The translations under genes and the position numbers were made by a program. Shown here piece by piece: positions 31,440 to 44,720 of a DNA stretch of 64,000 bases. Numbering within the stretch: the stretch's first letter is position 1; every line of letters starts with the position of its first letter. Location: the NCBI RefSeq assembly GCF_000340215.1, contig NW_006921547.1, positions 530,140-594,139 on the forward strand, written 5' to 3'. The DNA comes from Pseudocercospora fijiensis CIRAD86. Taxonomy: Eukaryota > Ascomycota > Dothideomycetes > Mycosphaerellales > Mycosphaerellaceae. The notes below the pieces were generated by a model. The model saw nothing but the letters and a program-made list of their open reading frames with translations. It did not search any database and had not been told where the DNA came from.

Positions 31440-34400
31440 TGCCTACGAATCATATAGTATAATATACGGCGGTTATACGGAGTTATAGCGGAGTTCCTCT
31501 GTAACCTAGAAGTGCTATAGTATAACGTAATAGTATTCTAGGAGCCGTAGCTTAACCTATATAACGGCTAGGTTTATAACCCTCTTAAGGATAGATATTA
31601 TACTATCTTACCGGAGGTAGAGAAACCGAAGATTTGTTAGCTTATCTCGCGCTAAATCCCGAAGGGAATTTAGAGCTCTAGGACTATAGGAGATACAACT
31701 CTTCGCTTACTATTACGTTAGACTAAGGTAGCCCGATTACTATCTATAACGTCTATAACCTACTACTAAGGCTACTATATAATAACCTCTTCTAGGGCTC
31801 CTACGGAAGAGCGTACTACCGACGCTAATAAAAGCGCTAGTAGTAAAGGAAGCTAACGACTATATCGTTATAGGCGATTTTAACTTATACGATACCGACT
31901 AGGAGGATAGACTAGATATTAGCGGCTACGCGGCATCGAATACGGTTTAGAAAGAAATCGCTTTACGCTTCGGACTCTCGCTATACCTAGAACTAGGTAC
32001 GATTACAAGGGTCCCCGATTAGGAGAATAAATAAGGCACTATAATTAACCTTATATAGGCGACAGACCGGATTTAGGAGCAGCTTATAGAGTGCTAGGTC
32101 TAGACGGCGCTAGATAAGTACTCCGACTATCTACCGATCGCTACGGAGGTTAGAAGTACTATACTATAAGCGCCGTAGTAGGAGAACTACTACTACTATA
32201 AAATAGACAAAGCGAAGTACCTTAGACGCCTTAAGGAACTTCTACTAACGACTACTACTAGAGTAGGCATATAGTAGGACCTAGATAACCTAGTACTATA
32301 AATCGCAGAAGTAATTATATAGGCGGTCGCGGAGAGTACGCCGCTACTACGAGTTAGCCTACGGTCTCGACCTAGGTTTAATAAAGAATACTAGGAAGCT
32401 CTAAAAGTAACGAAGAGGGCGAAACGAACCTAGTAAGTATCCGGAAGAGTAGAAAACCTTATCGCCTACTAATAAGCTAAAAGGGCTAGGTATAAAGCAA
32501 TATTCCTATCTAATAGGGAAAACTACTAATAGAGAGTCTCTTAAGTAAAGACTACGAAGGACCTCTAGGTACTCCGGCGATAGACGAAAAACAAAGACGT
32601 TATAATACCTACGTTTACGCTAACGCTAACAGATAACTAGGGAAGGGAGATAAAGACTACCGACGAGAAATTAGACTTACTCTAGTCGGTCTTCTTCCTA
32701 GAGCTACTAACGGCCGATAAGTCCGATATCGATAATATAGAATACGAAGCACTAGTAGCAATGCTACTAATTATAGAATACGAGGTTAAGGAAGCAATCC
32801 GATTTACTAGCATAGACAAAGTACCGGGACTAGATACGATCCGTAATAGAGCCCTTAAGATAGCGATCGGCGTTCTCGTACCGATCCTTACTAAACTATA
32901 TAACCTCTCCCTAGCGCTATAGTACTACCTAGCGACCTTTAAGGAATCGGCTATAGTAGTACTATAAAAACTAGGGAAAGCTATAGACCGCGAGCTAAAG
33001 TCGTACCGACCGATAGCGCTCCTTAATACAGTCGGTAAGCTAATAGATATTATACTTACTAAACGGATCTCTTATATAGCCGAATACTATTAGCTACTCC
33101 TAGCAACTTACTACGGCGGAAAGAAAGCAAACTTAACCGAGTACGCCCTCTACCTAGTACTAGAGACTATCTATAATAGGTAGAACTAGAACCGAGTCGT
33201 TAGTACTCTATTCCTAGACGTCTCGGGAGCCTTCGATAATATTAGCTACCGGAGGCTACTTTATAACCTTAGAAAGCGTCTATTGCTACTAGAGATTATA
33301 GGATAGCTTTAGAGCTATCTCGTCGACCGTATAACGATACTAAAGATAGTAGTAGGCACTTTAAAGGAGTATAAAGTTAGTATAGGCATCCCGTAGGGCT
33401 TACCGCTCTCCCTAATCCTATACCTCTTCTATAATACAGATCTAGTAGAAATTAAGGGAGCCGACCTAAATACTAGATATATCGACGATATCTTAATAGT
33501 AGTCCTAGGAGGATTAGCGGCCTCGAACTACGAGACCTTAGCCGAACTATACGAAAAGGTAGAAGGATAGGTATATAGGTACGCCTCGGTATTTGCGCCG
33601 AAGAAGTACGAAATTATTTACTTCTACCTGTCCGGCTAAAGAAGAACGGCGGGAAGAATAACTCCTAAGGAAAGGAACCCCCCTCTCTAGCTTACTCTCC
33701 TAAGCGGAGAGGAATATAGCATTTAAGTAATAGAGTATATACGCTACCTAGGCGTTTAGCTCGATACCGAGCTAAAGAGAACGTAATACCTCGATAGAGT
33801 CTATAGCTAGTTAGTAGCAACAGCTAGCGCCCTCGGATTAATAGCGGGCTTGTTATAGGGAATAATACTCGAACAAATACGTACGATCTATAGGGTAGTA
33901 GTCCTACTAAAGATCCTCTACGTAGCGTTAGTAAAGTACCTACTAAAGCCTATCCGAGGAGAGAAAGGTATATAAAGTAAGATAACTATAAGGATCTAGG
34001 CCCTATAGAAGAGGGTACTATATTTAATTACCGGCGCTCTACGTACTACTTCTAGGGAGGTCCTAGAAGTAGAGGCCGGTATTAAACTAGTTACGACGGC
34101 AATCGCTCGGTTAGTTAGCAATACTTTTATACAAATCCGGGCCTTACCGATCTAGCCTAGGATAGCCGATCTCTAGGACAATCTACCGACTATCGTTAGA
34201 TACCCGAGCCCGCTCCGACGCTACGGCGAGTTCGTATAGATATAGCTTAACTACTTCTAAGACGCTATAAGGAAGATTAAACTAATTAGATTAGTTATTA
34301 CACTACCGTAGTAGATGCTACCTAGCGTCTTCGTTATAGTAGATAAAGAAACGATAGTTAAAGCCTACGATAATATAGTTAAGAGACGAGGACCTAGACG

Positions 34401-35560
34401 ACTCGTCTTCTATACCGATAGTAGCGCTATCGACGGCGAAGTAGGCACCGCCGTAGTACTACCTTCCTATAAGTAGTACGCTAAACGCTATATAGGACTA
34501 TTTACGGAGAGTAACGTATACGTAGCGGAACTCTTCGGTATCCGCCTAGTACTATAAAAGGCTACGGCACTTAGTAGCAACTATCGGATACTTTTTAGCC
34601 CGATTATAAAGGTTATCGTATTCGCCGACTTATAAGGAGTAGTCCTATCTTACCGTCGACTACTCGGCTAGTTAGGATAATAGATCCTATAGGAGATCGT
34701 TTAGTTAGTCGAAACCCTAGACCGAAGAGATATCCCGATCGAGTTACGCTAGATAGTAGGGCATCTAGATATACCCGGTAACGAGTAAGTCGACCGGCTA
34801 GCGAAAGAGGCTATAGGGTAGAGACTACTAATTAATAGCGAACGATAACGAGGACCTAAAGTAGAAGGCCTCCGAGTAAGATTCCTACTACGCTCCGTAT
34901 ATAAGAGGCACTTTAAATTCTACGCTAAGGAATTGTAGTCTCGGAAGTACGCCGCGAGTAGCGTAGGGCGTAGATATAAGGAGATATACGACGAAGAAGA
35001 AGCCCTAATACTCGCTAAGACACTACGGAAGCTCTATAGTATACCGAAGATATCTAAGGGAGTCTTATTAATTATATACTAGATAAGGACGGGCAGGATA
35101 GGCTTAAACGCTTACCTAATATCGATTAAGGTCTATACGGACAATACCTACTATTTATATAACGGCGAACCCGAAACGCTTACCTATATACTATACGAAT
35201 ACCTAGACCTCTAACTACTCCGGAAGGAAGTCCTCGGTAGTACAATATTATATACTATAGCGTAGCTAGTTTACGAACTTCTTACTATACCGAAGACCGC
35301 AATTTAAGTAGCCGACTTCCTATACTATATAGGGCTCCTAGCGTAGTTTATAGGGGTAAAGATATAGTTTATCGCTCCTCCCGAAAAAGAGGAATAAGCT
35401 AGTAATACTAGCGTATATTAATCGGATAGCCGTAGGCTAGAGCAGGTTATAAGAACGTATAAAGATATAGTACGAGACAACTATACTACGAACCGCTCCC
35501 TTTTTCTACGACAACGATTAAGCCCTACGATCTCTATACTATCCCGAAAACGCTATAGGA
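31440..35560 (+). pseudogene. LINE2 ORF2, endonuclease-RT-RNase H
   Basis: Endonuclease: VIVF-EP-LN at about 31530-31555 and DYIVIGDFNLYDTD at about 31860-31900 (GDFN box intact). RT: SYRPIALLNTVGKLIDIIL at 33001-33060 and catalytic YIDDILIVV at 33478-33504, both Asp present. RNase H: RLVFYTDSSAIDGEVGTAVV at about 34399-34458 and IVGHLDIPGNE-VDRLAKEA at about 34755-34812, both standard catalytic neighbourhoods. Cys-rich end: YLYNGEPETLTYILYEY at about 35150-35200 (Cys codons now Tyr). It would have nicked DNA, copied RNA and removed the template. Confidence 0.85.
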
Positions 35561-35640
35561 AACGATATACCGAAAGATGCTTCCGCTACTAGATATATCT
35601 CCGCTCTCCGCTAAGAGTATACGGAGTAAAGTCAAATCCG

Positions 35641-35989
35641 ACTAATTAGAGAAGGCTAAGCTAGCCTAAGCTAGTACCGATACTAAAAGGCCAAAAATAT
35701 TATATATAGACACTGTACTAAAAAGCTCTTAACAGATTCTATATCGCGCCGAAAAATGCTATAGAACGGACATTGTTTTATAGGGGATAGTATAGTAAAC
35801 GTACGAGTTTGCCCGTATTAGAAGGCGGCTAGAGAGGCTTAGTAGGCAGGATACAAAAGGAGGCTATATGCCTACCTTTCCTAAGATACTATATACTACC
35901 GAGCACTTCCGAACGACCGAGTAAACGCTACCGCGAGCGCCCGCTAATATATCTATTTTATAGTTAGTACTCCTCGAACTATAGCTACT
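35641..35989. other. Junction stretch without recognised gene
   Basis: This lies between the LINE2 end and the unrecognised frame at 35990. A few CpA and TpG survive (for example 35690-35780). No tail repeat or target duplication could be fixed here. Confidence 0.35.
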
Positions 35990-36930
35990 ACTATAGGCTA
36001 AGGGTACCTATATCTAAGAGCGCTACTTCCCGACCGCCTTTATCTTTAAGCTAGAATCTACCTACTAAGACATCTAGCGGGTATACCGTAGGGAGAGCGC
36101 CGAGGACCTTACGGCAATATTAGTTCTCGAGAGGTTCCTCGCGCGTATCTAGGAAGAGGCAACAAGGAGGCATAGAAAGGAGAGTATCTATATATACCTA
36201 CGTAACCTTAGCTTTACTATAGGAAAGTAGAAGGGACAATATAGTAGAAACGAAGACCCGTTAGAATCTAACTAGATAAAGACATTTAAGGACTTTATAA
36301 AGGCAAAGATAAAGAGACCGGATAGTAGTATACTAATAGTAAGGATAGCCCTCTTTACGAATACTACTATAAACCTACTAGGTAGGCGGGAGGCGTATAA
36401 CTAGGATAAATCGTACGTATAGGCTTGCGCGATAGTATAACTATTAGGTAAGCAAGACTACTATTTAATAATCTACGACTGCAACGCTAGTAACGAACTA
36501 ATTAGACTAAAGCCGGTAGAGACCTTCCTACTATATATATAATAGGCGTTCCTTAAGGCCCTAAAGGAGAAGCGTAAGGTACGCGCCGTCTACTTCGGGG
36601 ATATATACGATAATAGCAAACTAGTATATAATATTTAGCGCAAGTCCGGGACCTTCTACTTAGGAAAATACCTTATAGACGCTCTGTTTTAGATATATAG
36701 GATAGCTTACGTAAAAGACATACCCTAGGGAGACCTTAAGGACCCCAGATAGTTTAGCTTCTAGAAAATCGAGGGTATAGATAGATACCTTCGGAAGACT
36801 AGGAAGTAATATAGACAATAGGCGGAAGGGTAGAGAGCGAGGGACTTAGCGTTTATTCATTTACTTAATCTCGTCGGTTATAGTTAGCTAGGCGCTACTA
36901 GCTAGTATAAAGAAGTAAAAAGGACAAAAA
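35990..36930 (+). pseudogene. Unrecognised protein gene, about 310 codons
   Basis: One plus-strand frame stays readable for more than 900 bp with only TAG/TAA-type breaks. Landmarks: ERYFPTAFIFKLEST, RESAEDLTAILVLERFLARI, RIALFTNTTINLLGRREAYN, LLGKQDYYLIIYDCNASNEL, AFLKALKEKRKVRAVYFGDI, KSGTFYLGKYLIDALF and RARDLAFIHLLNLVGYS. The amino-acid pattern looks like a folded soluble protein, not Gag or Pol. No catalytic motif is recognised. It may be a host or element-borne gene captured in the repeat block. Confidence 0.55.
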
Positions 36931-37709
36931 CATAGTCTATATTTAGCGTTAGAATAGTATTAACTTTAGGAGTAGTAGCATTAGTATATAGTTAGTCCGC
37001 CGATAGTTAGAGCCTAGTATAGCGTCCGTAGTAGACAGCTAGCGGCCTTAAGCCGCACTCGGATTAGCTAAGGAACGGGCTAAAAATAGAATTAATAATA
37101 ATAATAAAAATTATACTCTACCTACTAGAAATTCAACTAGGTACCTAGACCTATAGCTGCCTCTATATCTTATACTATCTTCTATAGCTTAAAGGACTCC
37201 TCTATAGTAGCCTCTACCCCTTATATAAGACGAAGTTACTACCTGCCCTACCCTTTATATCTACCAAATAACTAAGAGTTGTAAGGAACGAACTAGTATT
37301 CGGCCTTAGTATAGCGAGTAACTAGTAGAACGTAGTATAGAGCTGCTTTATAGCTCTTTTATAGATTATACCGATACCGAGGGAGGAGCTATCCTAGTAC
37401 TTAATATTAGAAAATAATGTAGTAGGAAAGTATTAGAACTTCTTAAGGAGAGCGTCTAGGGAAATCGATAAGTTCTACCTAGATCTAGATAAGGACATTC
37501 TACTAGGCAGTTAGGGAATTAAATAGCGAGCGAAAGGATAAAATTTATACCTAATAAGTATAGTTTCTAAACTAAACTATAATAGCTTATATATGTATAT
37601 GCTTTTAATTAGTTAGTGCCCGTAGCTAATTGTCTATAGATTTAGGGTTATATAAGTACCTTCCTATAACTAAAAAATACCGGCTACGCTACGGGCTATA
37701 CTCTCGTCT
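36931..37709. other. Decayed stretch, no recognised gene
   Basis: Short frames only. Near 37081-37112 there is an ATAATAATAATAAAAATTAT-type simple sequence, and at 37680-37697 a CCGGCTACGCTACGGGCTA motif related to the cluster at 28890. Confidence 0.4.
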
Positions 37710-37870
37710 ATTATACAGGGCTTGCTTCGAGTTACGCAGATATTCTTATACTTTATAGAAACCGATAACGTCTATAGTTCGAACCTACTACTCCTATAGT
37801 TGCTTACTAAACTAAGCCAAACTAAACTAGATCTTCGGCTTAGTAAACTAAACTAAACTAGCCCGAACTA
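37710..37870 (-). repeat. Inverted dispersed repeat, copy 2
   Basis: The minus strand matches 18610-18762, including the TTTAGTTTAGTTTACTAAG block, which is partly duplicated here. It sits directly before the truncated gypsy G. Confidence 0.6.
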
Positions 37871-37889
37871 CTATAGGGTCTAGAGAACA

Positions 37890-40800
37890 CATTAACTAGG
37901 GAGGCTACTATACAGTTAGCAAAGGCTTCTAAGACCCTATTAGTCTCCGAAGGAAGGTCAGCATCTCTAATCGTAACTATATTAAACTTTTAAGTAGCGT
38001 TATTTAGCCGGTACTTCTTTAGTTCCCTAGGAGCTATCTTCTTCTAAACTAGGAAGTATAGATTACGGTACGAGGTACAGGAAGTCGCTAAGGTGCCTGC
38101 CTCGATACGCTACTATATTACATCTTTAACTACACCCTATAAGCTTAGGTTCAGTTTCAAACCTAGGTAGGCCTAGGGCTTATATTCGATCGTTCGGATC
38201 CTCTATAGAAAGGCAACCTCCGGTTTAATCCTACCTAGGTAAGTAAAGTTATACACCAATACGGCTTCGCGGTTATATAGAAGCTCGTATAGTAGGTCCT
38301 ACTTAATATCCGAAAGCTCTATACTAGGTTTAATTTTCGCGAACCTCTCCTACGTTAGCCCTAGACCCCTAGGAATAGTAGAGAACTTTTTAGTAATATA
38401 TCTCTAGTCGTATAGACTATTTCTAGGTATTAATGTCGCTTCTTAGCGGGATTTCCGCTAGAATTAGACGTATTAGTAATATATATACTACCCTTTATAA
38501 TCCTTAATCTTATTAGCTACCCTCTTATATAGGGTATACGTATTAATCGCTCGTAAGACCGGAGCCCTCTCTCTTTAACGCTAGGCCTAGAGATTAGCGT
38601 AATAAAATAGCGTATAAACCTTATTCAAGGTCTTCTTTAGTCGGTAGGTATATAGCTAGTAGTCCTATTTTATAATACCGGCGAAAATATTAGATTCGTA
38701 ATATTACCCCTAGGGTAGTATTAGACTCGCGCTCTAATTAGTTGGTTTGGTTTTAGGTAGATCGGAGGTAGTCTCTACCTCTAGCGATAATATATACGAT
38801 AGTATTATTACTAAGACTCGTATACTAGGTAGTCGTTATGCTATTATACTCGCTATCGCCTCGAGTATCCTCCTTCTTAGTATAGAGCCGAGAAACTTGC
38901 CTTAGCGTACGGTTCGGGGTACCTCTAGATATAACCTATTTAAGCTATACTAATTTCTAGCGTAGATTGTCGGTCTTGTAACTGCGCCCTAAAGTTTTCC
39001 GAAGCCCGCTATAAGGTATTAAGAATGTACTTGTAGGTCCTATAGCTAGTATTACTAATATAACTCGTAAAACAATTCGATTGCCCTTCTAGTTAGCGAT
39101 AGTTCCCTCCTAGGAGCTATTTTTATATTTGTACTAGACGCCTCGGACTATTCGAGACTATAGTCGACCTAGAATAATTAGTATATTTAGGTTAGCAGCA
39201 ATCTAAAAGGTAAAGGCAAAGCATATACTAAAGGCATCTACTATAATATAATAGTAGGTACCTACTAGTATAACCTCCTTATTTACTCCCTATATACTAA
39301 GAGAGACATCTCTGTTTATTAGTAACTTAAGCTATTTAGCTTAAAGCTAACTTATAATAAGTAACTCTGAACTATTATTAAGAATTGCTAGCTTCTTCTA
39401 ACTATAGTTCCTAATAGTAATCTTAATATAAATAGTAGGGACGACGGTAAAGGAACGGGTAACTACTAAAAGGTCTATATTATTAGGAATAGAGTATAGT
39501 TCCTTAGGTTAGGGAGGCGCTACTTAACTAATTTATTAGCTAGTAAATCGGATAGCTTTAACTAAAACTAAAACAGGCTCTAAGGTACTACTACCTCGGC
39601 CTAGTTCTTCTACCCCTTCTTCGTTAGTATTATCGATATCCTCCTAGTCTTAAAGGAATAATAATTCGTCTTCTACTAGCTCTATAATACCTAAAAATTT
39701 AAGGAGAAACTATAGGGAGGAGATATTAATATAGTCTTCTCGTCCCTATTTCCTTTAGAGGGCGGCAAGATCTTTTATAAAGGTAGTATTATTAGGAATT
39801 TAGCTCTAGAATAGGTCAGTAGGTACCCCGTACGCTATTAGGTCTCCTATAGACACATCAGACTTAAGGTCTAAGAACTATAAAGCCTAGAAGAGAGCGT
39901 TTGCCTTTATATCGGAGGAATCGGTAGGACTAGTACTATACTTCTTTATATACCTATTAAAGCGAAAGCTCTTTAGGTCGACTAACTTCCGCTTATAGGC
40001 TAGTAGGTTAGCTAGGCCTAGGTTACCACTAATATCGGTAGTAATATCCTCTATATCGACCTCTAGAGTCTCTAGTATCTCTAGAATAGCTAAGCTCCTA
40101 GTAGATATAGGACTAGCTCTAGTAGCGCGGTCTCTAGCTATCTAGAGACTCTTAGTCTTAGCGCTTAACTCTCGCTATTATCTAGCCTTATCGGTAGCTA
40201 TACTCTTAAGTATCCTAGTAGGGGCTACTATACTAAGGCGAGAAGGATTCTATAGGCCCTTACCCTTACTTTAGGACTAGGTTTAGGACCTCGTAGTAGC
40301 GTAGGTACCTATACTATTATTAGCAACTGCGTAAACGTTAGCGACTAAGTCCTAGTCCTAAGAAACAAAGTTAACCTTAACGGCCTTAGTAGTACTAATA
40401 CTACTTCGCTCCTCGACCTACTTTACCCTAGCCTTCTAAGTCTCTCGTCTAGTAATAGCGGCGAGGGTACTATTTCTAGTCTCCTTAAACTCGATCTTGC
40501 CGCTATACTTCTTTTCCAGAAGTGTCCTACGTTAAGGTAGCTTTAGTACTCTACGATCCTATTTAAAGTCGATCTTATCGCCGGTATCGGTATAATAGAA
40601 CCGGCTATTTACTTATATAACGAGCTCCCTATTAAGAAGCTCTTTCTAGATAGGGTAGTCCGATTAGATATATTTAAAACCGCCGTATATCTAGCACTTA
40701 CTATCTAAGTTAGAATAGATCTTCCGTATAGCGTAGATATTAACTAAAGGAGCCTTAGGATAGTTAGGGTCGGGGAACAAGTAGACTAGTAGTACCTCCC

Positions 40801-40950
40801 TTAGTACACTAGTATTAATAACCTCCCTAACTCGCTATAATACTTTTATATTAAGGTTAAGCTAGGCTAGGGATTTAGCTAAGTCTACTATTATAAAGGG
40901 CTACGCCCTATATAGAAGGCGCTAGCCTTAGGCATTCGGCCTACGCGACT
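37890..40950 (-). mobile_element. Ty3/gypsy G, gag/protease and pre-RT region only
   Basis: The minus strand reads a Gag-type frame (about 40640-39560: RFYYTDTGDKIDFK, DRRVLKLP-RRTLLEKKYSGK) with acidic stretches, and at about 38400-38180 RFAKIKPSIELSDIK-DLLYE then LLYNREAVLVYNFT-VG. The latter is the same pre-RT domain found in E at 16510-16380. The element is cut near 37890 before the RT proper. No LTR was found, and a boundary with gypsy A1 lies somewhere in 40950-41330. Confidence 0.65.
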
Positions 40951-41330
40951 CTAACCTACTACTTAGCGCTTAGCGTACTATATAAAACTATTCGGATTTA
41001 CGTAGATAGACTTAGCTCTTTATCGAACCTATTAAGTCTTATATCTAGTATCTACGTACGCGTTACTTACCTATAATATTAGGTTCGATCTTTATTATAG
41101 GAAACGCTAAGGTTTATTAGGAATGCGAGTAAGATAGCTAGGGGAACGCTACCCCTCCTATACCTAAGATAACTAGGGATAAGATTTATCGTACCTTCGA
41201 GAGTCTCTATACTAGGTAACAAACGATAGAAGCCTAGCTATAAGCTACGCGCTCCGCGCTCTAATATACGGAAGTATCTCGCTAGGCCGGGTCTACCGAA
41301 GCTAGTATAATACGAGACTAGTCTACGAAC
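40951..41330. other. Boundary stretch before gypsy A1 gag
   Basis: No frame is recognised. This may hold the 5' LTR of A1, but no convincing match to the 63580-64000 end was seen by eye. Confidence 0.35.
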
Positions 41331-42833
41331 GAGATCCTAAAGGGACTCCTAGAAACCCTCTCGGCTACTAGCTAAAACGTAACGGCGTTACGCGAATAGA
41401 AGCTACTATCGTAGGACGGAAAGGCTAAGTCGTTCTAGAACTACCTACTACGACTAAGGAGTTCGTACCGGGTTCGTTCTAGGCTAAAACCGAAGCTCTT
41501 AGAAGATTACTACTAAGATACTATTTACGATACCCTACTAGTAAAGGAACGCGCTAGGATACGCTACTTCTAAGAAAGAGGAAGCCCTATAAAAGGGAAG
41601 GACTCCGAGGCTTTCTTCTAGTAACTCGAGGACGTCTTCGCGGATAGTAATAAAGCTATAAAGGCGCTAGAGTAACTCTAAGCCCTAAATTACTCTTAGG
41701 GATAACCTTAGTACGACTACTAGTTAGAATTCGACGGCCTTCTACTTAGCGTAGGTAGAGACTATTATACCGACGATATAAAAATAGGATACTTAAAGAA
41801 TATCTTCTCGAACGCGGCTAAGACCTATACCGCCGCTATACTAAAGATTAAGAATTACTACCTCTGTATAGAGGAAGTCGAGCGGATTATAACGAACCTC
41901 GAAACGATAGACTAGTTTAAATAGGCTACGAAACGCTAGTAAGAAAGGAAAAAAGAGGCCGCGAGCCTTACGGTCGTTATCCTACCCTATATAGCTCCTA
42001 CGGCGAACCCGAAGGTCGACTCCGACGGAGATACAGTTATAAACCTCGCTTAAACGAACGCTTTCTATAGAAAGAACCGCGGAGGCTAATAAGGAATAGT
42101 AGGGAAGCCTAGAGCTAAATAGGTCGACTCTATAGAGAGAGAGAAACGTAAGAAGAAAAGGCTCTACTTCTACTATAGAGGGAGCGGATACTATATTCGT
42201 AACTACCTATACGTACCGCCGGTTTAGCCTACTAAGATTAGTATCGCCTCTATATAACCTATTCTAGAAGATATAGAAGAATAGTCGGACTTAAGCAGTT
42301 CCGACTCGGGAAAAGAGTAACTCTCGCTTATATTTAGGAGTCGAGAGTAGATAGGGTATAGGTAAAGAAATAGGAAGAAGTTAAAAAGGATATAAACGGG
42401 AACCTTATATATACTAATATAGTCCTCGAAAATAACGTCGGAACTTCTACTCTTATCGACGAAGGATACTAATACTACGCTACAATTAATATAAGCCTAG
42501 CTAAAGGCCTCAGGCTTAGCTATATTAGCCGTAAGTCCTAAGAAGTAAAAGGAGTATCGTCTACGATATAGGACGCGAAAATTATTAGAGTCGTCGCCTT
42601 TTAGATAGAAATTAACGGGTTCCGATAGACGGTATACGCTTATATCGTACCGGGATTAGCTTTCCCTCTTATCCTAGGGAACCTATAGAAGGTATATAAT
42701 AAGGTTAGGACTACGCCCGAGAAGCGATAGTACTACTATAGGAGGGCTTAGTATTAGTTTAAAGAAGGGCGCTATTACCGTAAATTCGATATAAGCGAGA
42801 ATATCGCTATAATCGATACTATAAAGAGCCTAC
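41331..42833 (+). pseudogene. gypsy A1 Gag and protease
   Basis: The Gag frame reads EILKGLLETLSATS, SFWNYL-type, KPKLLEDYY-DTIYDTLLV, ALNYS-G-P-YDYWLEFDG-like, KIGYLKNIFSNAAKTYTAAI and IITNLETID-FK. A zinc knuckle near 42160-42210 reads LYFYYRGSGYYIRNY, with the metal-binding Cys/His now Tyr. At about 42450 LIDEGY--YYATI is probably the protease active-site region. In type, Gag forms the particle and the protease matures it. The frame stops at 42833 where element B starts. Confidence 0.75.
42829..42833. repeat. Target duplication of element B, left
   Basis: CCTAC, repeated at 49742-49746. Copy A2 has a single CCTAC at the matching place near 1095. Confidence 0.9.
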
Positions 42834-43180
42834 TATTACGGATCTAATTAGTTAGAGTCCTTATATAATCTTAGAGCGACGCTAAGACTAGCGAGCTAAG
42901 CTATCGCTCTATCTTACTAGGAGCGATAGGAGCGGTCGAGAGCGATAGCGTCGCTTACGTCGCTTACGACTATAGACAAAGATGTCTCCTTTGTATTTAG
43001 GAACGCCGGGATACTCTTATAGCTCGAGGCGTTTAACTTATATTACCTACTTACTAATTAGAATTACCTTTATACTAATTATTCTGTCTTAGCCTCCCGC
43101 TTATATTAGCCTCTCTAAAGAAGCCTCGGCTTGTACGTAATAAGAAGTTACCTAACGATCTGTCGCGAGTAACCGTAACA
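42834..43180 (+). repeat. Left LTR of gypsy B
   Basis: 347 bp, TATTACGG...CCGTAACA (ancestrally TGTTACGG/CCGTAACA inverted ends). It is nearly identical to the right LTR; most differences are CA/TA or TG/TA, as expected from RIP after insertion. It contains repeated GAGCGATAG and GTCGCTTAC motifs. Confidence 0.95.
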
Positions 43181-43259
43181 CTTTAAACGCCCTTAGGATA
43201 AGTGCCTTATTACAAGTCGGAAGGGGAACTCCCGCCCCTAGCGAGATAGGCAGTACTCG

Positions 43260-44720
43260 ACGTACTACCTCTAGTATTAGTAGTATACTAGGAACCTATA
43301 CCGGAAACGATTCCCTTAAGATCGGAAAGCTAGACTTTTATTATAGCGACCGAGACAAGTTCGATACCTAGGTTAACTAGATAGATATATATTTTATGTT
43401 TAACTAGGTTTAAGACAACTTAAAGCTAGTCTTCGCAATAACGTTTATACAAGGTAGGGCTTAGCATTAGGTTAAACTATTTCTTAGGACCTATCTAGAT
43501 AGTAACGGGACCGATAATTCGAATAGAATCTTCGCAAGCTACGAACATCTTAAGCGTACGATAAAGAAGGTCTTTAGATCTTCTAACGAGGTTGCTACTA
43601 TAGTTAGGGTTATCTAATACTTAACTTAGAAGGGGTTATATACCGATTACGCCGCTAAATTTTAGGAATACGCCTAACTTACGGATTAGGACGACGAAGC
43701 TCTTATAATAACATATCGGCGAGGTCTTAAGGATAACGTTAAGAACGAGCTTATACGCGATAGTAGAAAAATAGATAATATAGGAATATTAGTTAAGATT
43801 ACGATCGATCTCGACGATAGGCTCTATAAACGAGCTTTAGAACGACGCTACGATTCTAAGACTTCTAGAAAAGCTAGTTATACTCCTAGATACGATAATA
43901 GACGAAACTATAGTACCTACGACAAACTAAAGGGAAACAACTACTATAGCGCGTAACTAATAGAGCTAGACGCTACCTAGAAGGGTTAAGCATTTAAAGG
44001 AAGAAAGGGCAAGAGTTCGCCTAAGAAAGCAGGAAGATTAACTTACTATATAAATAGTAAGGAAGGCTATATAGTATAGAACTGTCGCGGCAAGAATATA
44101 GTGCGACGCGAACAGTTTAATATAATATAACGAAAGGACTCGGGCAGAGGAGGCTACTAAATAGTAGTAGGGCTATACTCTATTAATAGTACGCCGAGGA
44201 CCTACGTAGAGGTCGTAAAGAAAGAGCTACGACAAATCTATATAATAGTACGACGATAAGAACCTATATATAGAACCCTTTACTAGAGATTCTATTACGA
44301 CGACCGATACTAAATTTATTATTCTACTAAGATAGATATAGTATTCATCCCTTAGAATAGGCGACTCGTACGAAAAGACACGAAATCCTAGGCAGAAGAA
44401 GAAACGATTAATAAATCTTACTTAGATACTAACGACGAAGAAAACCGAGATCCGGAAGCTTTATTCCCTCCTAGGGAGGAGTTAGGAGCTATCCTAGAAG
44501 TACCGGAGTCCCCTTAGTAAGAGGAGGAATAGTAAGAAGATTTAGAGGAAAGTCTAGATACCGAGGAAGAAACTACGAATAAAGAAAGTAAAGACGAATT
44601 CGGGATTAACGACGATACGATCCTTACGTTTATAACAGATATACCTACAGTAGCGCGAACAATCGCCTTATATCTAGTACGTAAATACGAGGAAATGTTT
44701 CTAAAGGTTAATAGATAACG
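43260..44720 (+). pseudogene. gypsy B Gag
   Basis: This is the particle protein in type. The frame reads a Gag domain at about 43330-43800 and an Arg/Lys-rich linker. A degenerate knuckle is at about 44040-44095, reading LTYYINSKEGYIV-NCRGKN, where the Cys/His of a CCHC motif are mostly lost. It is followed by an acidic stretch (about 44430-44600) before protease. Stops are TAG/TAA at Gln/Trp-type sites. Confidence 0.65.

Larger units (their letters stand above)
29100..35640 (+). mobile_element. Non-LTR retrotransposon LINE2 with RNase H
   Basis: This is a plus-strand LINE with ORF1 (zinc knuckles) and ORF2 (endonuclease, RT, RNase H, Cys-rich end). It carries RNase H, unlike LINE1, so it belongs to a different lineage of the Tad/I type. 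Ends are approximate: no target duplication or tail was identified. RIP-type stops occur throughout, with CpA somewhat better kept than TpG. Confidence 0.8.
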
